Part shown: positions 52,765-62,160 of the stretch, one piece after another
Layout: each line of letters begins with the position of its first letter
How positions within the stretch are numbered: position 1 is the stretch's first letter
Source: Flavobacteriales bacterium UBA4422
GTDB taxonomy: Bacteria; Bacteroidota; Bacteroidia; Flavobacteriales_G; Salibacteraceae
DNA length: 64,000 bases
Direction of reading: 5' to 3'
Assembly: GCA_002389645.1 (NCBI GenBank)
Contig: DGQE01000025.1
Location: 27,042-91,041, forward strand
The notes under the pieces: model-generated
Seen by the model: the letters and a program-made list of their open reading frames with translations, nothing else
Told to the model about the DNA's origin: nothing
The model's database searches: none
Position numbers and translations under genes: made by a program

Positions 52765-55200
52765 ATGAGGAATTTACTTAATGTCATATTTCTTGTTTTC
52801 ATCTCATGGATCATCCAATCATGTCAAGTTACCCGGCATGTGGAGGAAGGTCAGCACCTTGTAGTTAAGTCCAAAATCCACCTGAACGAAAATGGAGTTT
52901 TCGATTACGAAGCAGATCCAGAAGCGCTTGATTATGTGCTTAAGCAAAAATCTTATCGCAAAATTTTAGGCGTTATTCCATTTCACATTACCATGTGGAA
53001 TTTTGCATCAAAGCGCAATCAAGAAAAAAAGATTTTCAGCTATTTAAAAAACACGGTTGGCGAAGCACCTCCTATTTACGAGCCAATTTTATTAGAGAAA
53101 AGCAAAGATCAGTTGCTGCGAACACTGAAGAACGAAGGTTACTTTGATGCACGTGTAAGTGCGTATGCATTCTTGGGAAAGAAAACAACAGAACTTCATT
53201 ACTACATCTATAGTGGTCCGGCCTATACCATAAGAAAGGTAAAATATGCTTTTGAGGATACAGCATTAGTCAAAGAGTTTCAAGTTCAAAACGGAGTAAA
53301 AACATCTTTGACACCAGGTGATAGGTTCAATGCTGAACAATTTGAGCAGGAACGAGATCGATTGACTAGGAAAATGAAAAATCTAGGCTACTTCACTTTT
53401 GATAAAATCCACGTGCTTTTTGATGTTGACACCAATCTATCAGGCACTCGTTTTGATGTATCAGTAAGACTTCGGAATCTGAGACTATCTGAAAAAGTCA
53501 ACACAAAAGATACAATCGTGGAAGTTTCGCACAGAAAGCACTATATCAACTCAATCAGCATTAATGAAAACTATGTTGCACGATCTAAAACCCAAGCTGG
53601 ATTAGACACCATAATGTTTAGGGATTTAACTTTTCTATATATTGACAAGCCATTTATCCGACCTCTTCGTATATCAAGAAACCTTTTCCAATCTCCCAGA
53701 GAGCAATATTCTTTAAGTCGAACCAACTATAGTTATGAGCGCCTCAATGCCTTGAATAACTTTCGATTCATCGATATGCAATACTCCCAGAGTAATATTG
53801 ACACGAACGCAGCCTTACTTGACCTTACAGTTAACTTAACCCGAGCTCCAAAACACTCATTCAGTCTCGAAACAACAGGAACCAACCGATCAGGCAACTT
53901 AGGAATTTCTTCATCCATCAACTATAAAAACAGAAACGTTTTTCGTGGTGCTGAGCAATTGGACTTGAAGATTTATGGCGGTCTAGAATCACAGCGCACC
54001 AACAGTACAATCTCCGATGCGAGTGATGAGGTAATCGATAACATTAGTATTTTCAATACATACGAATTCGGAACGCAATTAAGCATAACAATTCCGGATT
54101 TTTTACTTCGACTTACAGCACGAGAGTTTCTTTGGCTTAAAGAACCGAAGACAAACATTAGCGCCTCTATAGACAGACAAGTTCGTCCCCAATACCAAAG
54201 AAATTTACTAAACACAACTTATCAGTACACGATGAGGATTCGCGAAAGAGATCAACTCATCATTGCCCCTGTGGATCTTAGTGTTATTGAGCTTGATAAA
54301 AAAGCACTATTTGAACAGCAGTTACAAGAAACAGGAAACTCATTGCTCATTAATAGTTACAATGACCACATCATAGCAGCCGGCAGAATAAGCTACTCAT
54401 ATACAACCCAAGACATCAATAAACTTAAGAACTATTATTACTATAAAATCAACTTTGAATCAGCGGGAAACATATTGAGAGCAGCAGGTAATGCATTAAA
54501 GCTGCCCTACAATGAATCAACAAATTCATACCTAATAGATAGTATAGCTTTTGCCCAATACGTAAAATTTGATGTGAACTTTGTCAAGAATACCAATATC
54601 AATGAAAGCTCCAAAATGGTTTATCGCTTCTTTGGAGGAATCGGAACGCCATTGAATAATTTGAACACACTTCCTTTTGAACGAAGCTTTTTTGGTGGAG
54701 GATCAAACGGAATTAGGGCTTGGAGAGCTCGCGCGTTAGGCCCAGGAAGTCTGTCAGAAATTGAAACTTATGGAATTGATCAAGTCGGTGAACTTCATTT
54801 AGAATTGAATTTAGAGTACCGCTTTCATATCATCAAACAAGTAGAAGGAGCTCTATTTGCAGATATGGGAAACATTTGGCTTTTGAGCTTAGACCCACAA
54901 CGGGATGGAGCAGAGTTTGCATTTGACCGTTTTTACAAAGAGATTGCTATTGCACCCGGAGCTGGTGTTCGATTGAACTTCAACTTCTTTATTCTACGAC
55001 TTGATGGGGGGCTGCAGTTGAAGAACCCAGCCCTTCCTGAAGGTGAGCGATGGGTTTTTCAGTCTAAAACCATTACAAATCAATTAAGATCTTCAGCCAA
55101 TGACGCACGACAAGATCAAGGATTAACACCCGTTGATCAGTGGACGGAACCTTATCGACCAGAAGTAACATTCAATCTCGCAATTCAGTATCCTTTTTAG
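52765..55200 (+). CDS. tamL: translocation and assembly module lipoprotein TamL
   Basis: BamA/TamA-superfamily (Omp85) outer-membrane protein of 811 aa, in the TamL form with a lipoprotein signal: IIQSC, Cys at about residue 20. POTRA-like modules (about residues 30-330), then a 16-strand barrel (about 380-811) with RSFFGGGSNGIRAWRARALGPG (cut; the RGF-like lid-lock loop) and the terminal AIQYPF. It helps insert outer-membrane proteins. ATG 52765 is preferred over TTG three bases upstream. accD follows after a new promoter. Confidence 0.9.
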   Translation: MRNLLNVIFLVFISWIIQSCQVTRHVEEGQHLVVKSKIHLNENGVFDYEADPEALDYVLKQKSYRKILGVIPFHITMWNFASKRNQEKKIFSYLKNTVGEAPPIYEPILLEKSKDQLLRTLKNEGYFDARVSAYAFLGKKTTELHYYIYSGPAYTIRKVKYAFEDTALVKEFQVQNGVKTSLTPGDRFNAEQFEQERDRLTRKMKNLGYFTFDKIHVLFDVDTNLSGTRFDVSVRLRNLRLSEKVNTKDTIVEVSHRKHYINSISINENYVARSKTQAGLDTIMFRDLTFLYIDKPFIRPLRISRNLFQSPREQYSLSRTNYSYERLNALNNFRFIDMQYSQSNIDTNAALLDLTVNLTRAPKHSFSLETTGTNRSGNLGISSSINYKNRNVFRGAEQLDLKIYGGLESQRTNSTISDASDEVIDNISIFNTYEFGTQLSITIPDFLLRLTAREFLWLKEPKTNISASIDRQVRPQYQRNLLNTTYQYTMRIRERDQLIIAPVDLSVIELDKKALFEQQLQETGNSLLINSYNDHIIAAGRISYSYTTQDINKLKNYYYYKINFESAGNILRAAGNALKLPYNESTNSYLIDSIAFAQYVKFDVNFVKNTNINESSKMVYRFFGGIGTPLNNLNTLPFERSFFGGGSNGIRAWRARALGPGSLSEIETYGIDQVGELHLELNLEYRFHIIKQVEGALFADMGNIWLLSLDPQRDGAEFAFDRFYKEIAIAPGAGVRLNFNFFILRLDGGLQLKNPALPEGERWVFQSKTITNQLRSSANDARQDQGLTPVDQWTEPYRPEVTFNLAIQYPF

Positions 55201-55225
55201 GATTATGATGTCCCAAATATTGGTA

Positions 55226-55233
55226 TAGCTTTG
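55226..55233 (+). promoter_or_regulatory. minus-7 promoter element of accD
   Basis: TAGCTTTG, an exact TAnnTTTG match, 22 bases before ATG 55256. Confidence 0.5.
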
Positions 55234-55255
55234 CAGCCGATTCAAAGCATTAGGC

Positions 55256-56101
55256 ATGGGATGGTTTAAAAGAATGACAGAGGGGATTCGAACTCCAACT
55301 ACGGAGAAAAAAGAGACTCCTGAAGGTTTATGGTATAAGTGCCGTAGTTGTAACCATGTAGTGAGTTCTGAGGAACATGCTAATTCAATGTGGGTTTGCG
55401 AAAAATGTGGTTATCATGAGCGCATCAGTTCATTGCAGTATTTTCAGATTTTGTTTGATAACAATCGTTATACAGAGATTAATCCGCATATGATCTCTGG
55501 TGATCCTTTGTCTTTTGAGGACACGAAGAAATATGGTGATCGCTTGCAAGCAACGATCAGAAAGACTGGATTACACGATGCTGTGAGAACGGCTGCTGGA
55601 AATATCAATCGCAAGAAAGCGGTTGTTGCTTGTATGGATTTCCAATTTATTGGAGGAAGCATGGGGTCGGTTGTTGGCGAGAAGATTGCACGCGCTATTG
55701 ATTATGCTATAGAGCATAATTCACCATTCATTATGATTAGTAAAAGTGGTGGAGCTCGAATGATGGAGGCTGCATTCTCTTTGATGCAAATGGCCAAAAC
55801 AAGTGCTAAATTGACTCAATTGAGCGAAAAGAAAATACCTTACATCTCAATGCTCACTGACCCAACCACAGGTGGTGTGACTGCATCATTTGCAATGTTA
55901 GGCGACATCAATATTGCCGAACCAGGCGCTCTTATTGGATTTGCCGGACCAAGAGTAGTAAAAGAAACCATTGGAAAAGATTTACCCGAGGGCTTTCAAA
56001 CATCAGAATTCGTTCTCGAACACGGCTTTTTGGATTTCATTGTTGAACGTAAAAATTTAAAGGAGCAATTGGGCCAATTCCTGTCATTAATTAAAAATTA
56101 A
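55256..56101 (+). CDS. accD: acetyl-CoA carboxylase carboxyltransferase subunit beta
   Basis: Beta subunit of the carboxyltransferase that makes malonyl-CoA for fatty acid synthesis. N-terminal zinc ribbon CRSCNHVV...CEKCGYH (about residues 29-53), followed by the crotonase-like domain with GGSMGSVVGEKIARA, SKSGGARMMEA, and TDPTTGGVTASFAM. 281 aa, standard. Confidence 0.96.
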   Translation: MGWFKRMTEGIRTPTTEKKETPEGLWYKCRSCNHVVSSEEHANSMWVCEKCGYHERISSLQYFQILFDNNRYTEINPHMISGDPLSFEDTKKYGDRLQATIRKTGLHDAVRTAAGNINRKKAVVACMDFQFIGGSMGSVVGEKIARAIDYAIEHNSPFIMISKSGGARMMEAAFSLMQMAKTSAKLTQLSEKKIPYISMLTDPTTGGVTASFAMLGDINIAEPGALIGFAGPRVVKETIGKDLPEGFQTSEFVLEHGFLDFIVERKNLKEQLGQFLSLIKN

Positions 56102-56109
56102 ATAAGTGA

Positions 56110-56139
56110 TTGACGCAGAGATAGAAATGTATATATTTG
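56110..56139 (+). promoter_or_regulatory. canonical Bacteroidota promoter of rpsO
   Basis: TTG (56110-56112), 19 bp, then TATATTTG (56132-56139): the best match in the window to the minus-33 TTG / minus-7 TAnnTTTG consensus. ATG 56170 follows after 30 bases. Confidence 0.7.
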
Positions 56140-56169
56140 TGCCCCTTATAAAGAAATAGAAGCTGTAGC

Positions 56170-56439
56170 ATGTATTTGACTAGCGAAACAAAACAAGAAA
56201 TTTTCAAGAAGCACGGAGAAGCGGCTTCTAACACTGGATCAGCAGAAGGGCAGATTGCTCTTTTTACTTTCAGAATTGCTCATTTAACTGAGCACTTAAA
56301 GAAAAATCGTAAAGATTTTACTACCCAACAGGCGCTTATTAAGCTTGTAGGAAAAAGAAGAAGTCTTCTAAATTATCTCAAATCAAAAGATATTGAGCGT
56401 TATAGAAGCATCATTAAAGAACTTAATTTAAGGAAGTAA
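56170..56439 (+). CDS. rpsO: 30S ribosomal protein S15
   Basis: Small-subunit protein that binds 16S rRNA at the helix 20-22 junction. The whole 89-aa protein matches S15: NTGSAEGQIALFTFRIAHLT at about residues 21-40 and KRRSLLNYLKSKD at about 69-81. A strong hairpin terminator follows and pnp lies next, the classic rpsO-pnp order. Confidence 0.97.
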   Translation: MYLTSETKQEIFKKHGEAASNTGSAEGQIALFTFRIAHLTEHLKKNRKDFTTQQALIKLVGKRRSLLNYLKSKDIERYRSIIKELNLRK

Positions 56440-56456
56440 TCTTCCAATCATTTTAG

Positions 56457-56484
56457 AAAAAAGGCAATCTTCATTGCCTTTTTT
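56457..56484. terminator. intrinsic terminator after rpsO
   Basis: Perfect 12-bp stem AAAAAAGGCAAT (56457-56468) / ATTGCCTTTTTT (56473-56484) with a CTTC loop; the A and T runs make it bidirectional in form. Lies between rpsO and pnp. Confidence 0.85.
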
Positions 56485-56508
56485 CATATTTACACTTATC
56501 GTTTCATT

Positions 56509-58626
56509 ATGTTATTAGGAACACAACAAAGCATCGCCTCTAAGAATGGCGATGAAATTATTATCGAAACTGGCAAACTTGCTAAGCAGGCTGACGGTTC
56601 GGTAGTTGTCAAGCAAGGAGGAACCATGTTGCTGGCAACGGTAGTAGCAAGTAAAGATGCTAAGGAGGGAATAGACTTCCTTCCATTAACTGTAGACTAC
56701 AGAGAGAAATACCCTTCGACAGGTAAGTTTCCCGGAGGATTCTTCAAAAGAGAAGCACGCCCTTCTGATGGTGAAGTGCTTACAATGCGTTTAATAGATA
56801 GAGCCCTCAGACCTTTATTTCCAGATGACTTTCACGCAGAAACACAAGTTATGGTGAGTTTAATCTCATCTGATAAGAGTGTCCAACCAGACGCTTTAGC
56901 TTGTTTAGCTGCTTCCGCTGCGATCGCTGTTTCTGATATTCCTTTTGCAGGCCCTGTTTCTGAAGTTCGCGTTGGTAGATTAAATGGTGAGTTCATTGTG
57001 AATCCAACATTTACTCAAATGGCTGATTGCGACATGGATATCATGGTTGCAGCTACCATTGATAATATAATGATGGTGGAAGGTGAAATGCACGAGGCAA
57101 GCGAAACAGAAATGCTCGATGCAATCAAAGTTGCTCATACCGAAATCAAACTTCATTGCCAAGCTCAATTAGATCTTGCTGCGAAAATTGAAAAGTCAAG
57201 CCCTAAGAGAGAATACTCTCATGAAACAAATGATGCTGATCTTGAAGCAGCTGTTATGGCTTATTGCTATGACAAGTGCTATGCAATCGCCACTTCAGCG
57301 AGTGCTAAGCACGATAGAAGTGACGCCTTTAAAGCACTTGAAGCTGAATACCTTGCTACATTAAGCGAAGAAGATCAAGAAGAGAAAGGTGGACTTGTTG
57401 GCAAGTATTTCCACAAAGTTGAGAAAGAAGCAATGCGCAAGATGATCCTTAATGAAGGTAAGCGCCTTGATGGAAGAACGACAACTGAAATTCGTCCAAT
57501 CTGGACAGAAATTGATTACTTACCTGGGACCCACGGTTCTGCAATCTTCACAAGAGGTGAAACTCAATCGCTGACGACCATAACATTAGGTACAAAGCTT
57601 GATGAGCAAACCGTTGACGGTGCCCTTCATTCAGGAAGTGACAAATTCATGCTTCACTATAACTTCCCTCCATTTTCTACAGGAGAAGCCCGTCCAATTC
57701 GCGGTGTTTCTAGAAGAGAAGTTGGTCATGGTAACCTAGCACTTCGTGCTTTGAAGAATATGATTCCTGCATCTGATGTCAATCCTTATACTATTCGTGT
57801 AGTATCTGATATTCTTGAATCAAATGGTTCGTCTTCAATGGCTACTGTATGTGCTGGAACACTAGCTCTTATGGATGCTGGTGTGAAAATCAAGCGACCC
57901 GTAAGTGGTATTGCTATGGGATTAATCATGGATAAAGATGGAAAGTACTCTGTTCTTTCTGATATTTTAGGAGATGAAGATCACTTAGGTGATATGGACT
58001 TTAAGGTTACCGGAACAGAAAAAGGAATCACTGCTTGTCAAATGGATATCAAAGTGGATGGTTTAGCTTATGAAGTTCTTGAAAAAGCTTTGAACCAAGC
58101 CAAAGAAGGTAGAGCGCACATTTTGAATGAAATGCTCAAGACCATTCAAGAACCACGTGAAGATTTCAAGCCACACGTTCCAAGAATTGAAACAATTCTT
58201 ATCGATAAAGAACAAATTGGTGCAGTTATCGGACCGGGTGGAAAAGTGATTCAAGAGATTCAAGCTAAAACCGAAACAACAATTTCTATCGCTGAAGAAG
58301 ACAACAAAGGTGTTGTTCAGATAGCATGTGATAATAAAGAAGGAATGGATAAAGCAATGGCCTGGATTAAAGGCATCGTTGCAAAACCAGAAGTTGGAGA
58401 AGTATATCAAGGAAAGGTTAAAAACATAGCTGCATTTGGAGCATTTGTTGAAATTCTTCCTGGCAAAGAAGGTCTACTTCACATTTCAGAAATTGATCAT
58501 AAACGCATCGAAAATGTTGAAGACGTGCTGAAAGCAGGTCAAGAAATTGAGGTGAAATTGATTGAAATCGATGTAAAAACGGGTAAATTAAGACTTTCTC
58601 GAAAGGCTTTAATTCCCCGTCCATAG
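56509..58626 (+). CDS. pnp: polyribonucleotide nucleotidyltransferase (PNPase)
   Basis: 3'-5' phosphorolytic exoribonuclease. Two RNase PH domains (about residues 10-230 and 325-545; TVDYREKYPSTGKFPGGFFKRE, cut, in the first; HYNFPPFSTGE and RREVGHGNLALRAL in the second), a KH domain (about 560-615, GPGGKVIQEI) and an S1 domain (about 625-695, GEVYQGKVKNIAAFGAFVEI, cut). 705 aa, complete, ending soon after the S1 domain. No clear minus-7 element; reduced readthrough from rpsO past the terminator is possible. Confidence 0.96.
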   Translation: MLLGTQQSIASKNGDEIIIETGKLAKQADGSVVVKQGGTMLLATVVASKDAKEGIDFLPLTVDYREKYPSTGKFPGGFFKREARPSDGEVLTMRLIDRALRPLFPDDFHAETQVMVSLISSDKSVQPDALACLAASAAIAVSDIPFAGPVSEVRVGRLNGEFIVNPTFTQMADCDMDIMVAATIDNIMMVEGEMHEASETEMLDAIKVAHTEIKLHCQAQLDLAAKIEKSSPKREYSHETNDADLEAAVMAYCYDKCYAIATSASAKHDRSDAFKALEAEYLATLSEEDQEEKGGLVGKYFHKVEKEAMRKMILNEGKRLDGRTTTEIRPIWTEIDYLPGTHGSAIFTRGETQSLTTITLGTKLDEQTVDGALHSGSDKFMLHYNFPPFSTGEARPIRGVSRREVGHGNLALRALKNMIPASDVNPYTIRVVSDILESNGSSSMATVCAGTLALMDAGVKIKRPVSGIAMGLIMDKDGKYSVLSDILGDEDHLGDMDFKVTGTEKGITACQMDIKVDGLAYEVLEKALNQAKEGRAHILNEMLKTIQEPREDFKPHVPRIETILIDKEQIGAVIGPGGKVIQEIQAKTETTISIAEEDNKGVVQIACDNKEGMDKAMAWIKGIVAKPEVGEVYQGKVKNIAAFGAFVEILPGKEGLLHISEIDHKRIENVEDVLKAGQEIEVKLIEIDVKTGKLRLSRKALIPRP

Positions 58627-58670
58627 CCTAACGCTGCTCAGTAAAAGCAACTTACAATTACAGTTTTAAC

Positions 58671-58710
58671 AAGCCGATATTTAAAAGTCTAAATATCGGC
58701 TTCTTTTTTT
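58671..58710 (+). terminator. intrinsic terminator after pnp
   Basis: 13-bp perfect stem AAGCCGATATTTA (58671-58683) / TAAATATCGGCTT (58690-58702), loop of six, then C and seven T. Confidence 0.88.
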
Positions 58711-58753
58711 CCCTCTAGGATAGTATTTCTTTATAATGAGAAAAAACTATCCT

Positions 58754-59623
58754 ATGCGTCAACTTAAAATTACCCAGCAAATAACAAATCGTGAGACAGC
58801 ATCTCTCGATAAGTACTTAACTGAAATCGGCCGTGAAGATTTAATCACTGCTGAGCAAGAAGTTGAATTAGCTAAACGGATTAAGCAAGGAGATCAACAG
58901 GCGCTTGCCAAAATGGTAAGAGCTAACTTAAGATTTGTGGTATCTGTTTCGAAGCAATACCAAAACCAAGGTTTGAGTCTACCTGATTTAATTAATGAAG
59001 GCAACTTGGGATTAATAAAGGCTGCTAAACGTTTTGATGAAACGCGAGGGTTTAAGTTTATCTCTTATGCTGTATGGTGGATTCGTCAATCTATCCTTCA
59101 ATCTTTAGCTGAACAAGCTCGAATTGTTCGTCTTCCATTAAACAAAATTGGAAATATCAATAAAATCAATCGTGCATACGCTCAACTTGAACAAATGCAT
59201 GAGAGAGAACCGACAGTTGACGAAATTGCCACTGAATTAGAAATGGCAGAAGGAGATATCAGCCAAAACATCAAGAATAATAGACGTCATGTTTCTATGG
59301 ACGCTCCTCTTCTAGGATCAGAAGATGATGACAGAAACATGTATGACACGTTAAGTGGAGACAATGAAAACAACCCCGAGCTGTCTCTTTTAAACGAGTC
59401 TCTGCGCAGAGAAATCGAGCGTTCATTAGCTACTCTTTCTGAAAGGGAATCAGATGTTATTCGCTTGTACTTCGGTTTGACTGGGAAGCACCCAATGACA
59501 TTAGAGGAAATCGGAGAAGAGTTTGACCTAACACGCGAACGCGTCCGCCAAATTAAAGAGAAAGCAATTCGTAGATTGAGACATACTTCAAGAAGCAAGC
59601 TTTTGAAAGCTTATTTAGGCTAA
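58754..59623 (+). CDS. rpoD: primary RNA polymerase sigma factor RpoD (SigA)
   Basis: Principal sigma factor, 289 aa from ATG 58754 (or 295 aa from ATG 58736). Short, as in Bacteroidota, with no region 1.1. Region 1.2 (TASLDKYLTEIG), region 2 (ANLRFVVSVSKQYQNQGLSL, GFKFISYAVWWIRQSI), region 3 (REPTVDEIATELEM) and region 4 (LTLEEIGEEFDLTRERVRQI type helix-turn-helix near the C-terminus). This protein would recognise the TTG / TAnnTTTG promoters annotated here. I prefer 58754, MRQLKITQQI, the usual Bacteroidota N-terminus. Confidence 0.95.
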   Translation: MRQLKITQQITNRETASLDKYLTEIGREDLITAEQEVELAKRIKQGDQQALAKMVRANLRFVVSVSKQYQNQGLSLPDLINEGNLGLIKAAKRFDETRGFKFISYAVWWIRQSILQSLAEQARIVRLPLNKIGNINKINRAYAQLEQMHEREPTVDEIATELEMAEGDISQNIKNNRRHVSMDAPLLGSEDDDRNMYDTLSGDNENNPELSLLNESLRREIERSLATLSERESDVIRLYFGLTGKHPMTLEEIGEEFDLTRERVRQIKEKAIRRLRHTSRSKLLKAYLG

Positions 59624-59632
59624 ACATTACTT

Positions 59633-59965
59633 CTAATCTTCAGGTGTCTTAATAATTTCTACTCTCCTATTTATTGCTCTTCCCTCTTCAGTTGAGTTTG
59701 GTGCAAGTGGCTCTGATTCACCTTTTGGTCTAACTGTAATTCTTGTATCCTCAATACCGTTCATTTCAATGTGATACAATACATTGGAAATTCTCAATAC
59801 AGACATTCGATAGTTAACATCGTTTGAACCAACGCTATCGGTATGACCTTCTAGAACCAACGTCATATTGGGGTTTTCTCTTAATAGGGGAATTAATACT
59901 TCGTACACATAGTCCATTTGATTTTGACTAAGTAAGAACTCGTTAAAATCAAAATGAAGATTCCA
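59633..59965 (-). pseudogene. 5'-truncated OmpA-family gene (C-terminal domain only)
   Basis: Encodes only an OmpA-like peptidoglycan-binding domain. The frame begins after a TGA (59968-59966) and reads directly into the domain's first motif HFDFNEF, then TLVLEGHTDSVGSNDVNYRMS with the GHTDxxG signature, and ends RAINRRVEIIKTPED. There is no signal peptide, barrel or repeat domain; the first ATG (59917) would remove the FDFN strand. The 5' side meets the truncated kinase fragment on the other strand. Probably a remnant, or a product of misassembly. Confidence 0.7.
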
Positions 59966-60288
59966 TCAATACCAACCAAACAGAAGTACCTGTTGATCAA
60001 GCTGTGCCGCTTTGTTTGATTATCCACGAATTGGTAACCAATTCATTAAAGCACGGTTTTGAAGGAAGAACCAATGGACACTTAAACATCCAACTGAACA
60101 AACGCGGCATCAGTGGAATATTAGAATACGCTGACGATGGCAACGGAATGACAAGTGAGGAAACACCTAAAGGCAATGGAAGTATAGGCCTCAAAGTAAT
60201 CCAGCTGATCGTGGGTCAGCTCAAAGGTGCGTTTGAAGTTGTTGAAAAAGCACCCCTTCGCATTCGGATAATCTTCGAGCTAGAGTAA
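59947..60288 (+). pseudogene. 5'-truncated histidine kinase (ATPase domain remnant)
   Basis: C-terminal HATPase region of a HisKA_2/LytS-like kinase: DQAVPLCLIIHELVTNSLKHGF with the N-box (cut at VTNSLKHGF), G1 EYADDGNGM, G2 GSIGLKVIQLIV and the terminal strand IRIIFELE. Upstream in frame lies a TAA at 59944-59946, so sensor, DHp and phospho-acceptor His are absent. The only start in frame is GTG 60004, inside the ATPase core. rpe follows 22 bp later. Confidence 0.7.
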
Positions 60289-60310
60289 TTGCAATATCTA
60301 TTTTTACGGC

Positions 60311-60961
60311 ATGAAAAACATTGTTGCTCCTTCCCTCCTATCTTGTGATTTTTCTAGAATAAAAGAAGAATCTGTACACCTGAATCAAAGCGCTGCCCAG
60401 TGGTTTCACCTGGATGTGATGGATGGTGTTTTTGTTCCTAATATTTCATTTGGACTGCCCATCATTGAAGCCTTCAGAAGGCATACATCAAAAGTGCTGG
60501 ATGTGCATGCAATGATCGCCAATCCCGATCCTTTTATCAACGATTTCAAGTCGGCAGGCGCAGACATCCTTACTGTTCATTATGAAGCGTGCACGCATTT
60601 ACACCGCACCATTGACGCCATTAAAAAAGCCGAAATGAAAGCGGGTGTTGCATTGAACCCACATACTCCCGTTTCCTTGCTTAACGATATCATTGGCGAT
60701 GTAGACATGGTGCTTATCATGAGCGTCAATCCTGGTTTTGGCGGACAAAAATTCATTGAACACACCTATGATAAAGTGAGAACACTGAAGAAGCTTATGC
60801 TCGAAAATTCATCGAAAGCCATCATTGAAGTGGATGGAGGAGTGAATCTAGAAAATGCTCCTCGATTGGTTGAGGCTGGAGTAAATGCATTGGTGGCTGG
60901 AAGCACCGTTTACAAATCTGAAGACCCGCTGAAGACGATTGAAGCCTTAGGCAACGCCTAA
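60311..60961 (+). CDS. rpe: ribulose-phosphate 3-epimerase
   Basis: Pentose phosphate pathway: ribulose 5-phosphate to xylulose 5-phosphate. TIM-barrel; APSLLSCDFSRIKEE at residues 6-20, FHLDVMDGVFVPNIS (catalytic D and metal ligands), VNPGFGGQKFI, EVDGGVN. 216 aa. A promoter-like TATTTTTA at 60299-60306 ends four bases before the ATG. Convergent with the next gene (4-nt overlap). Confidence 0.95.
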   Translation: MKNIVAPSLLSCDFSRIKEESVHLNQSAAQWFHLDVMDGVFVPNISFGLPIIEAFRRHTSKVLDVHAMIANPDPFINDFKSAGADILTVHYEACTHLHRTIDAIKKAEMKAGVALNPHTPVSLLNDIIGDVDMVLIMSVNPGFGGQKFIEHTYDKVRTLKKLMLENSSKAIIEVDGGVNLENAPRLVEAGVNALVAGSTVYKSEDPLKTIEALGNA

Positions 60962-62160
60962 CTGTTCACCCAATCGCGCAAATATGCATAATGCTCGGTG
61001 ATTTCTCCGTTTTGCGCGATGGTGGCCTTTTTCAAAATGTCTTTTTTATCGCCATTCAAAAAACTGGGCAGAACAGATGAAATGAACATCTCTCCAAAGT
61101 CATGACTGGCATCTCTTGGTAATTCACACGGAAGATTATCAACCGCCATCACGGTGATTGCTCCTTTGGCATCAAAGGCTACCTCTTTCTCTTCGATTGG
61201 ATCATAGCCGTAAAATGGATCTTCGATACTAGATGGTCTCAATGTTGAAGCCACCGGACCATCAATATCGCATGAAATATCGGCTACCAATTGAATGTTG
61301 AACTCTGAGGATCGAGCGTCTTCACGGGTAAACAGGAAGGGCGATTTAGAGTCCCAGTAATGTCCTGTAATCAGCATGTCGCTGCACTTGGCGAAGCGCA
61401 TAAAATCACTTTTGTATCGCTCGGGGTGCGCGTAAAACTCCTTTACATCAAAACCACTGTGGTCTTTGGGTTGAAAGTATTCAGTGAATGTGATCTGACA
61501 ATAAACGGGTTCATCAAAGGACTGTTTCAAAAACTCACGAATACCCACTTTCTTAATGTTCATGGCGTCCAGAATTTCCATGGAGCCTTTAGCTACTTTT
61601 CCTCTTCCTGTGAGTAATATTTTGAGGTTGGGCAACTGTACTTTCACCAATTGTGCCTCCATTGCTTTCCGGTCAATGCAATCGTGCGCCTTCTTTAAAT
61701 CAAAGGTTTTGTGCTTCTTTCCATAGGCCCGAAAAGCATTGTAGGTGCCAACAATTCCTGCATACCTTCCAAATCCTATTACCCTTCTGCCCAGCGCATC
61801 GCGCAAACACTCCCAGTCGATCAAGCGTACTTTCTTATCTAGCACCGCGCGCAAGAGTTTCTTGTTATACGGTTGCATTTTGATGGTATGTGAAAAAAAC
61901 AAATGCGTCTCACCGGGAACCAGCTGATCTATTGGAACTTCCTTCACGCCCAACAGCACATCAGCATCAGAAACATCATCGGCCATCGGGATATTCAGTG
62001 CTTCATATTCTGCATCTATAATCCTTCGCACATCAGATCGCTGCACAACAAACCGTCCTTCTTTCTTGGTTTCGATCAATTTGGCAATCTGAGACGGAGT
62101 TAAGGGCACGCGCTCATCGGTCGGCACTTTTCCTTCTTTAATGATTCCAAATTTTATCAT
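60958..62160 (-). CDS. saccharopine-dehydrogenase/alanine-dehydrogenase-like NAD(P)-dependent oxidoreductase
   Basis: 400-aa oxidoreductase related to alanine dehydrogenase/PNT N-terminal domains and to lysine-ketoglutarate reductase (saccharopine-forming). N-terminus FGIIKEGKVPTDERVPLTPSQ (cut) with the catalytic RVPLTP loop, TKKEGRFVVQRS, LFFSHTIKMQPYN, DWECL; a Rossmann-like LLTGRGKVAKGSMEIL at about residues 182-197. Substrate not certain; lysine metabolism is suggested by the family. It overlaps the upstream barrel gene by 4 nt. Confidence 0.8.
   Translation of the reverse strand: MIKFGIIKEGKVPTDERVPLTPSQIAKLIETKKEGRFVVQRSDVRRIIDAEYEALNIPMADDVSDADVLLGVKEVPIDQLVPGETHLFFSHTIKMQPYNKKLLRAVLDKKVRLIDWECLRDALGRRVIGFGRYAGIVGTYNAFRAYGKKHKTFDLKKAHDCIDRKAMEAQLVKVQLPNLKILLTGRGKVAKGSMEILDAMNIKKVGIREFLKQSFDEPVYCQITFTEYFQPKDHSGFDVKEFYAHPERYKSDFMRFAKCSDMLITGHYWDSKSPFLFTREDARSSEFNIQLVADISCDIDGPVASTLRPSSIEDPFYGYDPIEEKEVAFDAKGAITVMAVDNLPCELPRDASHDFGEMFISSVLPSFLNGDKKDILKKATIAQNGEITEHYAYLRDWVNS

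Noticed and set aside
59915..59956. Near-inverted repeat CATTTGATTTT / AAAATCAAAATG as the cause of the ompA/kinase junction
   Set aside because: Both arms lie within the OmpA reading frame and encode its normal SQNQM and HFDF residues, so the match looks coincidental; the break is upstream of the second arm.
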